A DNA stretch of 41,248 nucleotides, taken from Vicinamibacteraceae bacterium. Lineage in GTDB: Bacteria; Acidobacteriota; Thermoanaerobaculia; Multivoradales; Multivoraceae. Positions 27,583 through 35,424 of this stretch are shown here, in pieces (the first letter of the stretch is position 1; every line of letters starts with the position of its first letter). A model generated the notes under the pieces. It was not told where the DNA came from, made no database searches, and was given only the letters and a program-made list of their open reading frames with translations. Where the stretch lies: the NCBI GenBank assembly GCA_012270995.1, contig JAAXHG010000200.1:1-41248 (forward strand). Direction: 5' to 3'. Position numbers and translations under genes: made by a program.

Positions 27583-30180
27583 TCACTGCGCCGTGCCGGC
27601 CCGCCGCGACCCCAGCAGAACCTCCATCATGCGATGCGCCGTTTCGGCGCCGCTGTTCTGGTTCTGGCCCGTCACCAGGCGTCCGTCGACGACGACGCGG
27701 CTCGCGAGCATGTCGCGAAACCTGGTCTCGCTCTCGAACAGCGCTCCGGCGGCGCGCAGGTCACGCTCCGGGTGCATCGGAGTGAAGGTGATGCCGAGCT
27801 CCTCGATCTGCTTGTCCGAAACGGCCGAGACGCGGCGGCCCCGCACCAGAGGGTCTCCGGCCGGAGTCAACGCCTGAAGCAGTCCCAACGGTCCGTGGCA
27901 CACGCCGCCGACCACCGATTCGCGGGCGTACGCCTCGCTGACCTTCCTCCCCAGTTCTTCCGACTGGCCGAGGTCGTACGCGGCGCCCCAGCCGCCGGCG
28001 AGAAACACGATGTCGTAGGCGCTTCCGTCCACGTCGGCGATCGCCAACGAGTTCTCGACCCTGGATTGAAACTCCGCATCCCGGAGATAGCGCTTGTCCT
28101 CCGGCGTCGCCACCGGCCACCGCACCGACTGCCGCTCGACCGGGATGGCGCCGCCCTGGATGCTCGCCACGTCGACCGACATTCCGGCGTCCGCGAACGC
28201 GTAGTAAGGCACGGTCATTTCCGACGCCCAGACGCCGGTCGCCTTGCCCGAGTCGCCCAGCGTGTCGTGGCTGGTGGTCACGATGAGGGCGCGGTGGCCG
28301 GCGAGATCGATCGCGGGAATCTCGTAGTGGGCGTGAAGGCCCAGGCCGACGAGCACCCTCGGCAATCCCAGCCAGACGGCGGCCGCCAGCACGACGACGG
28401 CCAGCCCTGCTCCGGTCCATACCCTGGTCTTCATGAAGGTCTCCTTTGCACGGTCGTAGAAGTAGTTGATCGCCAGCTGTCGAGTCGGCGAATAGAAGGC
28501 CGGCACCTCGAGCACCCCCACGCGCTCGGCGTAGGCCTCGTAGTCCGCCAGCATCTCGGCGAACCGCTCGGGCTGTTCGGCGGCCAGATCGCGGGTCTCG
28601 CCCGGGTCCTCCGCCAGATCGAAGAGGCGCCAGCGGCCGTCGCCCACGGGAGCGCCGACCCGGACGAGCTTGTGGTCGCCCTTGAAGACGCCCCGGTGGC
28701 CCGCCGTCTCGAATCCGACCGCATCCCGCGGCGAGTGGACCAGGGCCGAAGGGTCGCGCAGCGCCGGGGCCAGGCTGCGGCCATCGATGGGATGCTTGCC
28801 GGGCGGAGTGGCGGCGCCCGCGCCGGTGAGCTCGAGAATCGTGGGAACGAGGTCCGTCACGAAGGTGAAGGCCGGAGCGATCCCTCGCGCCTCCACCCCC
28901 GGCCCGGCGATGATCAGGGGAACGCGAATTCCCCCCTCGCCGCCGTGGAACTTGTAGTACGCGAGCGGAGCGGCCGCCGCCCGCGCGAAGTGCGGGCCGA
29001 TGATGCCGTAGCTCCCCTTCTCGCCGAGCGTCTCGAGGTCGCGGCGGTAGCCGACGCGCTCCGCCCACCGGTCGAACTGACCGCTCTGGCCCGGGTCGCC
29101 CGCCTCCGGACCGTTGTCGGACAGCACGACGAAGACGGTGTCCCCCAGGAGTCCCTCGTTACCGAGGTACTCGACCAGCCGCCCGAAGTGATGGTCCATC
29201 GCTTCGAGCATCGCCGCGTTGACCGCCATGTTCTTGGCGGCGAACGCCTTCTCGTCGGGCGAGAGAGCCTCCCAGTCCGCCTGCTCGGGCGTGGTCGACG
29301 GTACGGCCCCGGGCGGAAAGACACCCGCTTCGACGGCTCGGCGATGACGCTCTCTCCGCAGCGCGTCCCATCCTTCGTCGTACACGCCCTCGTAGCCTTC
29401 GATGAACTCGCGCGGCGCCTGAACCGGCAGGTGGACCGCCTGAAAGGCGAGATAGGCGAAGAACGGCCGTCGCTCTCCATCCGTGACCTGACCCATGTCG
29501 ATGAACTCGACGAGCTTGTCCACGAGGTGCTCCGACGAGTAGAAGTCGGCCGGCAGGTCGGTCGGCTCGCCGTCGGCGAACCAGGGGGGCTCCCCGTAGA
29601 TGGGCAGGTAGGGCTTCTTCTCGAAGTTGTCGGCGCCGGTGGCGTCAAGCGCGAACGTCCGATCGAATCCGCGCGCGCTGGGCAGCGAGGTCGGACCGTG
29701 ACCGAGGTTCCACTTGCCGGTCAGGTAGGTGCGGTAGCCGGCGGCGCGCAGCCGGCTGGCGATCGTGACGACGTCCGTGCTCAACTCGCCTCGGTAGCCG
29801 GGTCGGCCGCGATGACGAAGCGGCGTGGCCACATGCAGGCTGGCAACGTCGGTCAGGTGGGAGTCGACCCCGGTGAGCAGCATCGCCCGCGACGGCGAGC
29901 ACATCGGCGAGGCGTGGAAGTTCGTGAAGAGGACGCCGCGCGAGGCGATCGCGTCGATGTGGGGAGTGCGAATCTCGCTGCCGTACGCGCCCAGGTCCGT
30001 GAAGCCGACGTCGTCCGCGACCACGACGACGACGTTCGGCCGGGGTGTGGCCGGGGCCTCGGATTCCGCTGCCGTCGACGCCGACGCCTGAAGGGCCGCG
30101 ACCGCCGCGAGTGTCGCCGCCAGGAATCGCCGGCCTACACGGCGCCTCTTTCGTCGGCTGAAGATGAACCCGGGTCTCAT
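27583..30180 (-). CDS. Arylsulfatase joined in frame to a membrane-anchored DJ-1/PfpI domain
   Basis: A single open frame of 865 residues. Residues about 45-565 are a complete type I sulfatase: a signal-like N-terminus, NVVVVVADDVGFTDLGAYG (metal Asp56-Asp57), the formylglycine motif CSPSR (Cys94), YLTGKWNLGHGP and VFVVLSDNGPEAG. From Met583 a new unit starts, with a transmembrane helix (LAVVVLAAAVWLGLPRVLVGLG) and a DJ-1/PfpI class I amidotransferase-like fold: IVFLAGGWGAAYDLGQSEEL and the nucleophile elbow GGVCHGPLGLL (Cys761). Met583 is preceded by a strong AAAGGAG, so the second unit may also, or only, be made from its own start. Either this is a rare fusion or two genes whose separating stop has been lost. 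Divergent from the TetR gene. Confidence 0.85.
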   Translation of the reverse strand: MRPGFIFSRRKRRRVGRRFLAATLAAVAALQASASTAAESEAPATPRPNVVVVVADDVGFTDLGAYGSEIRTPHIDAIASRGVLFTNFHASPMCSPSRAMLLTGVDSHLTDVASLHVATPLRHRGRPGYRGELSTDVVTIASRLRAAGYRTYLTGKWNLGHGPTSLPSARGFDRTFALDATGADNFEKKPYLPIYGEPPWFADGEPTDLPADFYSSEHLVDKLVEFIDMGQVTDGERRPFFAYLAFQAVHLPVQAPREFIEGYEGVYDEGWDALRRERHRRAVEAGVFPPGAVPSTTPEQADWEALSPDEKAFAAKNMAVNAAMLEAMDHHFGRLVEYLGNEGLLGDTVFVVLSDNGPEAGDPGQSGQFDRWAERVGYRRDLETLGEKGSYGIIGPHFARAAAAPLAYYKFHGGEGGIRVPLIIAGPGVEARGIAPAFTFVTDLVPTILELTGAGAATPPGKHPIDGRSLAPALRDPSALVHSPRDAVGFETAGHRGVFKGDHKLVRVGAPVGDGRWRLFDLAEDPGETRDLAAEQPERFAEMLADYEAYAERVGVLEVPAFYSPTRQLAINYFYDRAKETFMKTRVWTGAGLAVVVLAAAVWLGLPRVLVGLGLHAHYEIPAIDLAGHRALIVTTSHDTLGDSGKATGVWASEMTVPYYAFADAGMSVDVASIQGGAIPVERQSVRWPVATPEDKRYLRDAEFQSRVENSLAIADVDGSAYDIVFLAGGWGAAYDLGQSEELGRKVSEAYARESVVGGVCHGPLGLLQALTPAGDPLVRGRRVSAVSDKQIEELGITFTPMHPERDLRAAGALFESETRFRDMLASRVVVDGRLVTGQNQNSGAETAHRMMEVLLGSRRAGTAQ
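28432..28447 (-). promoter_or_regulatory. Internal ribosome-binding site before the DJ-1 unit
   Basis: On the minus strand AAAGGAG (28447-28441) stands six bases before an in-frame ATG (28434-28432), inside the sulfatase/DJ-1 open frame. It is one of the strongest Shine-Dalgarno matches in the window and coincides with the start of the transmembrane-DJ-1 unit. Confidence 0.6.
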
Positions 30181-30198
30181 CGCTCTGAACCTCGCCTG

Positions 30199-30215
30199 CT
30201 AATGTCTATCATTAG
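30199..30215 (+). promoter_or_regulatory. Probable TetR operator between divergent genes
   Basis: CTAATG-TCTAT-CATTAG is a perfect 6-bp inverted repeat with a 5-nt spacer, in the 40-nt gap between the sulfatase/DJ-1 ORF and the TetR gene. A third CATTAG half-site lies at 30229-30234, inside the first TetR codons. Bound regulator would block both directions. Confidence 0.6.
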
Positions 30216-30220
30216 TCCTG

Positions 30221-30871
30221 ATGGAAGTCATTAGCACGCGAGAGAAGCTCCTTCGCGCCGCCGAGAAGCTGTTCGCCGAGCGGGGCGTCGGGCCGACCTC
30301 CACTCGCTCCATTCTGCGCGAAGCGGGCCAACGAAACGAATCGGCCTTGCAGTACCACTTCGGCGGGCGCGAAGGGCTCATCGACGCCATGTACGTCAAG
30401 CGCGGCGCACAGATCGGGGAAGAGCGGGAGCGCATGCTGCACGAGCTGGACGAGGCCGGCGAGACGCAGGACGTCCGCCGCCTGTGCGAGGTGGCGGTCA
30501 TGCCTCCGGTGCGAATCGCCCGACGCGATGCGGAGTTCGCGCTCTTCCTGAAGGTGGTCGGGCAACTCGTCTTCCTGCCCGGCGAGGAGCTCCGCGAGGG
30601 CGCGATCCGCTACACGGGAGCGGGAGTGGGCAAGGTGGCGAAGCGCATTCGCGCGCAGCTTCGGATCCCCAAGGCGCTGGCGGACCGGCGGTTCGACCTG
30701 ATGCACCGGATGGCGGCGCTGGCGCTCGCGCAGCGCGCGCTTTCCGGCGGCAGCTTCGACGGACCCGATGCCGAGCTGTTCTTCAAAACCCTGCTCGACG
30801 CGATGGCGGCCGTTCTCGAGGGACCGGTTTCTCCTGCGACCGAACGCGAGATCTCGAGGCAGTCTCGTTGA
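30221..30871 (+). CDS. TetR-family transcriptional regulator
   Basis: The 216-residue protein has a typical N-terminal HTH: TREKLLRAAEKLFAERGVGPT, then TSTRSILREAGQRNESALQYHFGGREGLIDAMY. A helical ligand-binding domain with no recognisable specificity follows; the end of the HTH (NESALQYHFG) is typical of regulators with a TetR_C_35-like domain. It probably represses the divergent sulfatase/DJ-1 gene and itself through the palindrome at 30199. Its stop overlaps a TTG start as TTGA, implying a cotranscribed second gene that is now truncated. Confidence 0.85.
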   Translation: MEVISTREKLLRAAEKLFAERGVGPTSTRSILREAGQRNESALQYHFGGREGLIDAMYVKRGAQIGEERERMLHELDEAGETQDVRRLCEVAVMPPVRIARRDAEFALFLKVVGQLVFLPGEELREGAIRYTGAGVGKVAKRIRAQLRIPKALADRRFDLMHRMAALALAQRALSGGSFDGPDAELFFKTLLDAMAAVLEGPVSPATEREISRQSR

Positions 30872-30981
30872 GCCGGCGCGCCCGCATCGCGCTCAGCGTC
30901 GCGGCGGTGGTCGTGGCGGCCGCGGGCATCGCCTGGATCTTCCGTCTCGGCGTAACATCGAAACAACCGTGGCCGATCTGA
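30868..30981 (+). pseudogene. Truncated membrane protein start
   Basis: A TTG codon overlaps the TetR stop (TTGA). It begins a basic N-terminus and one transmembrane helix, SRRARIALSVAAVVVAAAGI, then loses similarity to anything membrane-like after about residue 27 and stops at 30981. It looks like the first residues of a lost inner-membrane or secretion-related protein in the TetR operon, cut at the joint with the aminotransferase remnant near 30950-30970. Its family cannot be named. Confidence 0.4.
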
Positions 30982-31551
30982 TCGCTCGGCGAGACGCGCT
31001 CCTCGGCGCCGGCGCCCCTCTCTTCTACGAGGAACCCCTGACGATCGTTCGCGGCGAGGGCGTCCACCTCTTCGACGAGGATGGCCGCCGGTTCGTCGAC
31101 ATGTACAACAACGTGCCTTGCGTGGGGCACGCGCATCCGCGGGTCGTGGAGGCGATGGCGCGTGCCGTCGAACTCATGCACGAGGCCGGGGTGCTCTTCA
31201 TCGCGGACGAGGTGCAGGCCGGCTTCTGCCGGACGGGCCACTGGTGGGGCTACGAGAGGATGGGCTTCGTACCCGACATCGTGACGATGGGGAAGCCGAT
31301 CGGCAACGGAATGCCGATCTGCGGGGCGGTCGCGTCAAAGGACCTTGTCGACACGTTCCGCCGGCGATCGCGGTACTTCAACACCTTCGCCTCCAGCCCC
31401 CTCCAGGCCGCCGCGGGATCGGCGGTGCTCGACGTCATCGAGTCGGAGGACTGCGCCGGAACGTCGTCGAGACGGGCGCCCATCTCCGTCGCGGTCTGGA
31501 AGCCTTCCAGGAGACCTGCAAGCCGATGGCCGAGGTTCGTGGCCACGGGCT
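30969..31551 (+). pseudogene. Class III aminotransferase remnant
   Basis: The frame from about 30969 gives LIARRDALLGAGAPLFYEEP, VRGEGVHLFDEDGRRFVDMY and NNVPCVGHAHPRVVEAM, the N-terminus of AGXT2-like class III aminotransferases. At about 31167-31178 it jumps to VLFIADEVQAGFCRTGHWWG and VTMGKPIGNGMPICGAV (PLP lysine in TMGK), omitting about 170 residues that include the phosphate-binding region. At about 31450 the loss of one C turns ..ESEDLRRN into a different frame; frame 2 continues NVVETGAHLRRGLEAFQE and VRGHGL before all similarity ends near 31551. So there is one block deletion, one 1-nt frameshift and a lost C-terminus. Not functional. Confidence 0.8.
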
Positions 31552-31623
31552 GTCTTCCGCGCGGATTCGAAGCGCGGCGCGAGCTTCGTCCTGCGCCTCC
31601 ACCGGCCCGGCTACCACGACCTG
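31549..31623 (+). pseudogene. APH-type kinase N-lobe remnant
   Basis: In frame, AVFRADSKRGASFVLRLHRP followed by GYHDL is the nucleotide-binding strand pair of aminoglycoside-phosphotransferase/RdoA-like kinases, which often read 'VLRxHRPGYH'. Only about 25 residues survive, between the end of the aminotransferase remnant and the acetyltransferase stop. Kinases of this type are found near or fused to AGXT2-like aminotransferases, which fits. Confidence 0.5.
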
Positions 31624-31627
31624 CCTC

Positions 31628-32128
31628 CTAGCCGTCCCCCAGCGCCCGCTGCCAGATCGAAACGTCCCAGAAACGGCCGAACTTGCGCCCCGCCTCCGAC
31701 AACACGCCGACCTGGCTGTAGCCGAACCTGCGGTGCAGCCGCTCCGAGGCTTCGTTCGGCAGCGTGATCACCGCGAAGGCCCGACGAAGAGACTCCGCTT
31801 CGAGAATCGCCAGGAGCTCCGTGTAGAGGGCGGTGCCGATGCCGCGCCCCGTCTCGCCGTCCAGGCAGTAGACACTCGTCTCGACGCTCGTCGCGTAGGC
31901 AGGCCTGGACCGCCACGGGCCGCTCCAGGCGAAGCCGACGACGCGGCCAGCCTCCTCGGCAACCAGCACGCGATGCGGACCCGTCGCCTTGAAACCAGCG
32001 AACCACTCCTGACGCCGCTCGACCGTCCAGGGTTCGACGTCGAAGGTGACGGAGCTGTGCTCCACGTAGTGGTTGTAGAGCGCCGCCATCTGGGGCACGT
32101 CGGCTGCGGTGGCCGGTCTGATTCTCAT
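31628..32128 (-). CDS. GNAT acetyltransferase, phosphinothricin acetyltransferase-like
   Basis: From ATG 32128 the protein is 166 residues and starts MRIRPATAADVPQMAALYNHY, typical of PAT/Pat-like N-acetyltransferases. VTFDVEPWTVERRQEWF, VVGFAWSGPWRSRPAY and the acetyl-CoA loop GRGIGTALYTELLAI (R/QxxGxG/A) follow, then GYSQVGVLSEAGRKFGRFWD. It transfers acetyl from CoA to an amine, possibly a toxic amino-acid analogue such as phosphinothricin. The upstream in-frame ATG at 32239 adds unconserved sequence and was not used. It stands alone on the minus strand and ends four nt beyond the kinase remnant. Confidence 0.85.
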   Translation of the reverse strand: MRIRPATAADVPQMAALYNHYVEHSSVTFDVEPWTVERRQEWFAGFKATGPHRVLVAEEAGRVVGFAWSGPWRSRPAYATSVETSVYCLDGETGRGIGTALYTELLAILEAESLRRAFAVITLPNEASERLHRRFGYSQVGVLSEAGRKFGRFWDVSIWQRALGDG

Positions 32129-32201
32129 CGGCGCCGATCCGTGTGCGAACACTGTGCCACCAGCGCAGGGTACATCGTCGAGCCTCCGCTTCTCCTTGGC
32201 G

Positions 32202-32221
32202 GACCAGACACGACCAGACAC
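32202..32221. repeat. 10-bp tandem direct repeat
   Basis: GACCAGACAC is repeated twice without a gap, in the space between the acetyltransferase gene and vapB, ending nine bases before the vapB promoter. Possibly a further regulator half-site pair, or a slippage product. Confidence 0.5.
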
Positions 32222-32229
32222 TATATGCC

Positions 32230-32266
32230 TTGACAGCACTATCGGAGAGCATCATGATGTCTCTCC
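32230..32266 (+). promoter_or_regulatory. vapBC promoter and operator
   Basis: TTGACA (32230-32235), 17 nt, then CATGAT (32253-32258) form a candidate promoter. An inverted repeat GGAGAG-CATCATGATG-T-CTCTCC (32244-32266), whose 10-bp core is itself a perfect palindrome, overlaps the -10 box and ends immediately before the vapB ATG. This is where VapB-VapC autoregulators usually bind. No ribosome site lies at a proper distance; GGAG is about 20 nt away, so a leaderless transcript is possible. Confidence 0.6.
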
Positions 32267-32554
32267 ATGCGAACCACGGTCACCCTGGACGCGGATACCG
32301 AATCCCTGCTGCGCGAGGCGATGCGGCAACGGGGACAGACATTCAAGCAAGCCCTGAACGACGCGGTCCGACAGGGCCTGGCGGGAGTTGCCGGCGATCC
32401 GGAGCGTCCTCCTTTCGTCCAGCGGAGCTTCCCCATGGACCTCAGGCCCGGGTACGACCTCGGCAAGCTGTCCTCGCTCGAGGCGGATCTCGACGCGGAG
32501 GCGTTTCTTGAAACAACCCGCCGGCTCACGCCGGACAGGGACGAGCCGAGGTGA
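32267..32554 (+). CDS. vapB: VapB-type antitoxin
   Basis: The 95-residue protein begins MRTTVTLDADTESLLREAM, a ribbon-helix-helix start like that of DUF2191/VapB antitoxins, then RQRGQTFKQALNDAVRQGL and a C-terminal arm with SFPMDLRPGYDLGKLSSLEA that should wrap the toxin. It neutralises VapC and binds the palindrome before its own start. The stop overlaps the toxin start as GTGA, as usual for such pairs. Confidence 0.8.
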   Translation: MRTTVTLDADTESLLREAMRQRGQTFKQALNDAVRQGLAGVAGDPERPPFVQRSFPMDLRPGYDLGKLSSLEADLDAEAFLETTRRLTPDRDEPR

Positions 32555-32988
32555 TTGTCCCCGACGCGAACCTCCTCCTGTACTCCGTCGACTCAACGAG
32601 CCCGTTCCACGGACCGGCGGCGAAGTGGTGGACCGATTGCCTGAGCGGCTCGGTACCGGTCGGACTCTGTCAGCCTGTTCTCTTCGCCTTCCTGCGCGTC
32701 AGCACGAACCGTCGCGTCTTCCGGGAGCCGCTCTCACTCGACACCGCCGGCGACCTGGTGAACGAGTGGATCGCCCACCCCGTCACGCGCCTCCTGCTGC
32801 CAGGCGAGGACCACGTGCGACATGTCGTGGACCTTCTCGCAGAGGCGGGATCCGCCGGCGGCGACCTCGTCACGGACGCACAGATCGCCGCACTCGCTCG
32901 AACCCACCGAGGTGAGATCCACACCGCGGATCACGACTTCCGGCGTTTTCCGGGAGTGACCTGTCACTATCCGCTTCGCCTCAAGTAG
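32551..32988 (+). CDS. vapC: VapC-type PIN-domain toxin
   Basis: The 145-residue protein starts at GTG. PIN-domain acidic residues are in place: VPDANLLLYSVD (Asp5), the CQPVLFAFLRVSTNRRVF helix, GGDLVTDAQIAALARTH and IHTADHDFRRFPGV. LLLPGEDH and the TTRRVF-like segment are characteristic of the VapC group paired with DUF2191 antitoxins. It is expected to cut RNA (tRNA or rRNA in studied homologues) with magnesium. Its 3' end overlaps the end of the opposing beta-lactamase-fold gene by 22 nt. Confidence 0.85.
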   Translation: MIVPDANLLLYSVDSTSPFHGPAAKWWTDCLSGSVPVGLCQPVLFAFLRVSTNRRVFREPLSLDTAGDLVNEWIAHPVTRLLLPGEDHVRHVVDLLAEAGSAGGDLVTDAQIAALARTHRGEIHTADHDFRRFPGVTCHYPLRLK

Positions 32989-34463
32989 AGCCGCCCACCC
33001 GTCGACACATGCCGCATCCGGCCGTCGTCCTGCGGATTGACGAACGACAGAAGAGTCTGCGGCGCGGTGGCCGCGATCGCCTCCGGCAGGGAGACGACGA
33101 ACGAATGCTCGCCTACCGGGTCGAGCGGGAAGGCCGGTGTCGGGTCGGTCGAAGTCGTGTCGTAGAAGGCGACCTTGGCGCGGGAGCTGACGCTCAGGCG
33201 GCCGTCGCGCTCAGTGATCGTGTGCTCGGCGGCGACGTCCTCGTAGACGCCGGCGTAGAGCCGCGCATCGATGTCGATGTCGAGCGCCGGGAACCGCTGC
33301 GGCGCCAGCGGCTCGAAGCCGGAAGCCTTCTTCATCCAGGCGTTCACGAGCTCGAAGGCGACCAGCCCGCCGTGCGCCGAGTTGGTCAGGACGACCATCG
33401 CGAAGTCGGACTCCTCGTGCGCCGAGAACCAGGAGAGGATGCCCGGGCCGCCACCGCCATGGCCGAAGTCGTCGTTCGGACCCAGCATGAAGCCGAGACC
33501 GAACGAGCGGACGGCGCCGATCCCCTGGACTGCCGCCGTGCCCGTGCGCATCGCCTTCGAGCTCTCCTCCGAGAGCAGGCGCTCGCCGTTCAGTCCCTCG
33601 CCGCCGCGGAGGTGGGCGGCGACGAAGGCGAGCAGGTCGGGCGCCGACATCATGGCGGTGGAGCCGGCCGGAGCGAAGCTGAGCGGCAGGAAGGCCTGCG
33701 ACGTCCTCTGCTGGGTGCCGGTGGCCGGATCGAGAAAGTGGCCGACGGAGGCGCGGTGGAGCAGGGCGTCCTGGGGCTGGACGACGGAGTGCTGAAGCCC
33801 GAGGCGGCCGAAGACGCGGTCCTCGATCAGGCTGTACCAACTGTCCCCGAGCACCCGCTCGGCGACGTGGCCAGCGACCACCATCGCCGTGTTGCAGTAC
33901 GAGCAGTCCTCGCCGGGAGCGAACAGTTGACCAAGATCGCGAGCGCGTTCGACCGCCTTGCGGATGGCCTCCTGGTCGGGCCCGTGGTCCGGGATCATCT
34001 CGCCGTCGATGCCGCTCGTGTGGTTGAGCAGCATGCCGACCTTGATCGCCCGGGTCGCTTCCGGGTCGGCGACCGCGAAGTCGGGCAGGTAGTCGAGCAC
34101 CGGCGCGTCCAGGTCGACCAGACCCTCGTCGACCAGTTGCATGACCAGGGTCGTGTTCAGGGTCTTCGTGATCGAGCCGATGTGCATCACCGTTTCGGGG
34201 GTGACGTCGACGCCGGTGGTCGCGTTCAGGATCCCGGCCGTGGCGGTCTCGATCTCGCCGCGGTGGTAGACGGCCGCGCTCGCGCCGACGACCCGGTGCC
34301 GCGCGATCGCCTCTTCGAGGTCGCGCTGCAGGTCGGTGGCGCCGGGGCCCTCGTCGGCCGGAGTAGTCTGGCTGAATGCCGTGCGGAGCGGCGGCAGCGC
34401 GGCCACGGCGGCCGCGGCGGCGCTCCTGGTCAGGAGATCACGTCGAGTGGTTTGCATGGGCAT
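32967..34463 (-). CDS. Tat-exported serine beta-lactamase-fold hydrolase (class C type)
   Basis: From ATG 34463 (AGGA five bases before) the protein has 498 residues. It opens TTRRDLLTRSAAAAAVAALP, a twin-arginine signal. The beta-lactamase/esterase fold follows: SITK (Ser97-Lys100) as catalytic SxxK, YCNTAM near residue 190 as the YxN motif, and FGHGGGGPG as the third box. A C-terminal lipocalin-like extension of about 110 residues (YAGVYEDVAAEHTITERD) follows. It is more likely a D-amino acid or ester hydrolase than an antibiotic-resistance enzyme. It starts 49 nt after the dioxygenase gene, so it could be the last gene of the aromatic operon. Confidence 0.85.
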   Translation of the reverse strand: MPMQTTRRDLLTRSAAAAAVAALPPLRTAFSQTTPADEGPGATDLQRDLEEAIARHRVVGASAAVYHRGEIETATAGILNATTGVDVTPETVMHIGSITKTLNTTLVMQLVDEGLVDLDAPVLDYLPDFAVADPEATRAIKVGMLLNHTSGIDGEMIPDHGPDQEAIRKAVERARDLGQLFAPGEDCSYCNTAMVVAGHVAERVLGDSWYSLIEDRVFGRLGLQHSVVQPQDALLHRASVGHFLDPATGTQQRTSQAFLPLSFAPAGSTAMMSAPDLLAFVAAHLRGGEGLNGERLLSEESSKAMRTGTAAVQGIGAVRSFGLGFMLGPNDDFGHGGGGPGILSWFSAHEESDFAMVVLTNSAHGGLVAFELVNAWMKKASGFEPLAPQRFPALDIDIDARLYAGVYEDVAAEHTITERDGRLSVSSRAKVAFYDTTSTDPTPAFPLDPVGEHSFVVSLPEAIAATAPQTLLSFVNPQDDGRMRHVSTGGRLYLRRSG

Positions 34464-34512
34464 GTGAATCCTAAGTGAGCCCGCCCGGATGCGGGAATCG
34501 GCTATAAGCCGC

Positions 34513-35424
34513 CTACGAGAGCGGCGCACCCAGTTGCTGGGACTGCTCCCACTCGGCGCGGATCGCTTCTTCGTCGAACCGGAAGTAGGACCGCGGGGGC
34601 AGTTGGCCCCAGGTGTTCGACGCGAAGGCGTCGTCCGGGAAGTGGCGCACCTGGTGGTTCGGGCCGAGGACTTCCATGTCGGCGAAGAACTCGATGAAGG
34701 TGTCCTCCTCGGGCATCCGCCAGTAGGCGAACAGGTTCCTGGCCATGCCGTGGCGGCCGGGCCCCCAGACGATCGGCCGCCGGTGGGCCGCCAGGTGATC
34801 GAGGCCGACCCGCATCTCGCCCCAGTCGGTCAGTTCGAAGGCGACGTGGCGGATGTGGGCGTACCCCTTGTCGAGGAAGGCGAGCACGTGGTGGTCGCGG
34901 TCGGCGTGGAGCCAGCAGGCGTCGTCGACGATCCAGTCGGTGATCTTGAGCCCGAGCGCCTCGACGTACCACTCGACGGCGCGCGATGTGTCGGCGGTGA
35001 GGTAGTTCACGTGCTGGAGCCGGCGCGGATGGAACCCGGGCAGGACGTCCGAGTGCTTGCAGACGTCGGGCCGCGGATCGTCCGAGGCGACGTGCTCGAC
35101 GACGGCCACGCCGTTGCCGTCCGGGTCGGCGGTGCGCAGCCCGAACCGGCCAGCCGGCAGCTCGAACGGTACGGCGAGCGTTCCGACGTCGGACAGCCGG
35201 TCGCCGGCCTCGGCCAGGGTGACGCAGGCTTCGAGTTCGTAGGCGATGTAGTCGACGCAGCCTCGCTCGCCGGCGGTCAGGCGGACACAGAAGTCTTCAT
35301 AGGCGCAGCGGAGCAGGGCGCCGTCCTCCGCGGCCGGGCTCAGGCCGAGCAGACGCCGCCAGCGCGCCGAGGCCTCGGCGAGATCGGTGACGATGAGGCC
35401 GACGTGGTGGATGCCGCGAATCAC
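34513..35424 (-). CDS. hpaD: Extradiol ring-cleavage dioxygenase (HpaD-like, two VOC domains)
   Basis: The 303-residue protein has two vicinal-oxygen-chelate modules: MIRGIHHVGLIVTDLAEASA at the start and LQHVNYLTADTSRAVEWYVE near 155. Iron ligands are visible as His in LQHVNYL, His in IRHVAFEL and Glu in TFIEFFAD. RNLFAYWRMPEEDTFIEFF and the C-terminal RSYFRFDEEA resemble homoprotocatechuate 2,3-dioxygenases. It should open the catechol ring of 3,4-dihydroxyphenylacetate or a related catechol. The GTG start overlaps the dehydrogenase TGA. Placement after isomerase/decarboxylase and semialdehyde-dehydrogenase genes supports the Hpa pathway. Confidence 0.8.
   Translation of the reverse strand: MIRGIHHVGLIVTDLAEASARWRRLLGLSPAAEDGALLRCAYEDFCVRLTAGERGCVDYIAYELEACVTLAEAGDRLSDVGTLAVPFELPAGRFGLRTADPDGNGVAVVEHVASDDPRPDVCKHSDVLPGFHPRRLQHVNYLTADTSRAVEWYVEALGLKITDWIVDDACWLHADRDHHVLAFLDKGYAHIRHVAFELTDWGEMRVGLDHLAAHRRPIVWGPGRHGMARNLFAYWRMPEEDTFIEFFADMEVLGPNHQVRHFPDDAFASNTWGQLPPRSYFRFDEEAIRAEWEQSQQLGAPLS

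Noticed and set aside
27634..30234. 866-codon plus-strand frame opposite the sulfatase/DJ-1 gene
   Set aside because: Mirror frame of a real gene; composition biased to R, G, V, H; no motifs.
33009..34478. 489-codon plus-strand frame opposite the beta-lactamase-fold gene
   Set aside because: Shadow frame; the minus strand has SxxK, YxN and a Tat signal.
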